Shown: positions 62,320 through 64,000 of the stretch, one piece after another | Numbering within the stretch: position 1 is the stretch's first letter | How the letters are laid out: the number at the start of each line of letters is the position of its first letter | Assembly (NCBI GenBank): GCA_036702975.1 | Contig: DATNPX010000012.1 | Span: 62,001-126,000 of the forward strand | Direction of reading: 5' to 3' | Origin: DATNPX01 sp036702975 | GTDB taxonomy: Bacteria; Cyanobacteriota; Vampirovibrionia; Obscuribacterales; Obscuribacteraceae | Length of the DNA stretch: 64,000 nt | Program-made: the position numbers and the translations under genes | Notes under the pieces: generated by a model | The model's input: only the letters and a program-made list of their open reading frames with translations | Database searches by the model: none | Told to the model about the DNA's origin: nothing

Positions 62320-62417
62320 GCAAATTGGCTGTCACGTGTTTGCCACGCTGCCTCAATTAACCTAGAGGTCAGCCCGTCCGGAAGGGCGGAATCAACTTCC
62401 CCGCGTAGGTCATTAGC

Positions 62418-63245
62418 ATGAATAGAGCACCGAAGTTTTTGAGGTCGTCCAGGATTTCGGTTTTAGCCATGGTTTTAGTCGCGTGGCCGCAGTTCGCCTT
62501 CGCCGATGCTCCTCCTGGAGCTTATTTAGACTCTACGAACAAATCACAAAAATCCGCAAGCAATACGCCTGCGGCGACAGCCCCCAATACAGGACCGGAC
62601 GCTGGATATCAGTCTATGAATCCAGCTGCGGGAGCACCACCCACCTATGGTCAAATGTCACAAGGGCAGTGGAACGGGCAGTCCCAAACGCAAACTTATC
62701 CACAGCAGTCTCAGACTTATTCGGGCTTCGCTCAGCAGACATACACGCCTCCGCCTACCTACCAACCCCAACCGAACTACGGTGCACCGCCGGTCAATCC
62801 CGGTGGTGCAAATTGGCAGGCCGATTATCCCTCCCTTGGAGAATTGAATGGTGGCGGTGGGGCACCGCCTTATGGACAAGGAGCCGCACCTCCACCCCAA
62901 ACAAACTGGGGTCAATCGCAAGCGCCCCAGACAGCAACAACGAACAAAAACACAAATCCGAAAACTGCCGCTGCCAGCACCGACAAAGACAAAGATGACA
63001 ATACCGCCAAGACAATAAGCACAATCGCTAACACTGTTTTGCCAATCGCGACATCGGTTGTCACAACAGCCATCATGAATAAGATGATGTACGGAACCAT
63101 GATGCCCGGCTATAGATCCGGGTACGGTTATCCGTATGGCGGATCTGGCTATCCTATGGGAGGATACGGGTATAACAGACCTGGGATGATGAATGGACTC
63201 TTGGGAGGCAACAGCAGCCCTGGGTTGATGAATATGCACTTCTGA
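62418..63245 (+). CDS. Exported Gln/Pro/Gly-rich protein
   Basis: 275 residues. A signal peptide (ISVLAMVLVAWPQFAFADA) is followed by a low-complexity region rich in Gln, Pro, Thr, Tyr and Gly (QSQTQTYPQQSQTYSGFAQQ). Then come an Asn/Lys/Thr-rich stretch, one hydrophobic segment (ISTIANTVLPIATSVVTTAI) and a Gly/Tyr/Met-rich end (GYRSGYGYPYGGSGYPMGGY). It could be membrane-embedded or secreted. It lies 24 bases before the repeat-protein gene, likely one operon. Confidence 0.72.
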   Translation: MNRAPKFLRSSRISVLAMVLVAWPQFAFADAPPGAYLDSTNKSQKSASNTPAATAPNTGPDAGYQSMNPAAGAPPTYGQMSQGQWNGQSQTQTYPQQSQTYSGFAQQTYTPPPTYQPQPNYGAPPVNPGGANWQADYPSLGELNGGGGAPPYGQGAAPPPQTNWGQSQAPQTATTNKNTNPKTAAASTDKDKDDNTAKTISTIANTVLPIATSVVTTAIMNKMMYGTMMPGYRSGYGYPYGGSGYPMGGYGYNRPGMMNGLLGGNSSPGLMNMHF

Positions 63246-63269
63246 CGAAGAGTGTAAGGAGCGACAATC

Positions 63270-64000
63270 ATGCATAGAGCTAGATTTACGGCGTTGTTCT
63301 TACTCGTAAGCTGGCAGATTGGTGCTTCTCCAGCGTTTTGCCAGCTTGGTCAGTCAGAATGGCAGACTCCAAATGGATCGGCTCCAGCACTCGGACAATC
63401 CGAATGGCAGACTCCGAATGGATCGGCTCCAGCACTCGGACAATCTGAGTGGCAGACTCCAAACCGATCTGCTCCGACACTTGGACAATCCGAATGGCAG
63501 ACTCCAAACCGATCTGCTCCGACACTTGGACAATCTGAGTGGCAGACCCCAAACGGATCTGCACCAGCTCTAGGACAGTCGCAGTGGCAGACTCCAAGCG
63601 CTCCAAGCTCTGGTTCTTCTCAGCTTGGTCAATCGGATTGGCAGCTTCCAAATGGCGCACCAGCCAAAATGAATCAGCCAACTCCAATGTCCAACGGCTC
63701 CGGTGGTCAGTCGCAGCTTGGTCAATCGGAATGGCAAACCCCGAACAATCGAAACAGCTCGAGCGGACTAGGTCAGTCAGCTTGGCAAACTCCGAACAGT
63801 CAAATTCAAACTCAGCCCCAAACTCAGATGCAGCCGCCGCAGCGAGGAGGGAATTCGTCCGGTCTAGGGCAATCTGAATGGCAGATGCCTAGTAATACAA
63901 GTTCTGCTTCAAACACGGTCTCAGCCGGAGCAAATTCAAATAGTGGTCCGTTTAACAACCAACCAAAAATCAAAGCGCCTTTGATCGGGGGCGTTTTGGA
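63270..64000 (+). CDS. Exported repeat protein with GQSEWQTPN units, runs off the window
   Basis: Frame open from ATG 63270 to the end of the window (243 residues seen). AAGGAG lies 11 bases before the start. A signal peptide (MHRARFTALFLLVSWQIGAS) is followed by tandem 15-residue units of the form LGQSEWQTPNGSAPA, six nearly exact at first and then interspersed with Asn/Gln/Ser spacers (at least nine GQS-W units in all). The DNA copies are also nearly identical, which indicates recent expansion. No family recognised; a surface or matrix role is plausible. Confidence 0.8.
   Translation, partial: MHRARFTALFLLVSWQIGASPAFCQLGQSEWQTPNGSAPALGQSEWQTPNGSAPALGQSEWQTPNRSAPTLGQSEWQTPNRSAPTLGQSEWQTPNGSAPALGQSQWQTPSAPSSGSSQLGQSDWQLPNGAPAKMNQPTPMSNGSGGQSQLGQSEWQTPNNRNSSSGLGQSAWQTPNSQIQTQPQTQMQPPQRGGNSSGLGQSEWQMPSNTSSASNTVSAGANSNSGPFNNQPKIKAPLIGGVL

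Noticed and set aside
63270..64000. DNA repeats at the window end considered as a CRISPR array
   Set aside because: The repeats are in frame within a coding region with a signal peptide and their periodicity is 45 bases without variable spacers.

Overview
The window reads as chromosomal DNA of a free-living Gram-negative-type bacterium. Its gene style fits the non-photosynthetic Cyanobacteriota lineage (Vampirovibrionia/Melainabacteria, Obscuribacterales-like): membrane-anchored Ser/Thr kinases in tandem, kinesin-light-chain-type TPR proteins, many large lineage-specific secreted or Gly-rich proteins, and two CtpA-type proteases. This placement is inference from style. No rRNA or other decisive marker is present.

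Layout. 1-10.6 kb: housekeeping and periplasmic genes (DAHP synthase, rpsU, a paired active/inactive M16 peptidase set with a small membrane protein, methylthioadenosine phosphorylase, an S41 protease, an unknown protein and a glutathionylspermidine-synthase-like ATP-grasp enzyme). 10.9-12.9 kb: a dense array of 16 tRNA genes on one strand, several of them imperfect, behind one promoter. 13-21.6 kb: lineage-specific unknowns, a GNAT acetyltransferase, topoisomerase III with duplicated C-terminal modules, and an AbiEi-like protein. 22-27.3 kb: pyruvate phosphate dikinase with its bifunctional regulator upstream, a TPR protein and Dps. 27.4-41.5 kb: an LRR protein, two overlapping Ser/Thr kinase genes, SDR, receiver protein, the recQ-nadC pair, small exported proteins, a hydrolase and an AI-2E-type permease. 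41.5-51.2 kb: the translesion mutagenesis genes imuA, imuB and dnaE2, with a 1133-residue lineage protein lying between imuB and dnaE2. 51.2-55 kb: a transposase-derived DNA-binding protein, a release-factor paralog and a START-like protein. 55-64 kb: Gly- and Gln-rich exported proteins, the rel-rdgB pair, a UbiD-family decarboxylase and a second CtpA.

Three signals stand out. (1) The class-I release factor at 53157-53886 (minus) can only be read full length by a +1 shift at CTT-TAG-C after 17 codons that follow a strong ribosome binding site. The layout is that of the prfB autoregulatory frameshift, but with UAG and a PxT (RF1-type) protein. (2) imuA and dnaE2 each have a TTGACA promoter whose 17-bp spacer is filled by the same dyad, CCATAC-N4-RTATGG, a strong candidate for this lineage's SOS operator. 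(3) A perfect 18 to 26 bp palindrome built on TAAACCGAT/ATCGGTTTA occurs three times in 11 kb, in front of the transposase-derived regulator and two exported-protein genes, and looks like the operator of a small regulon.
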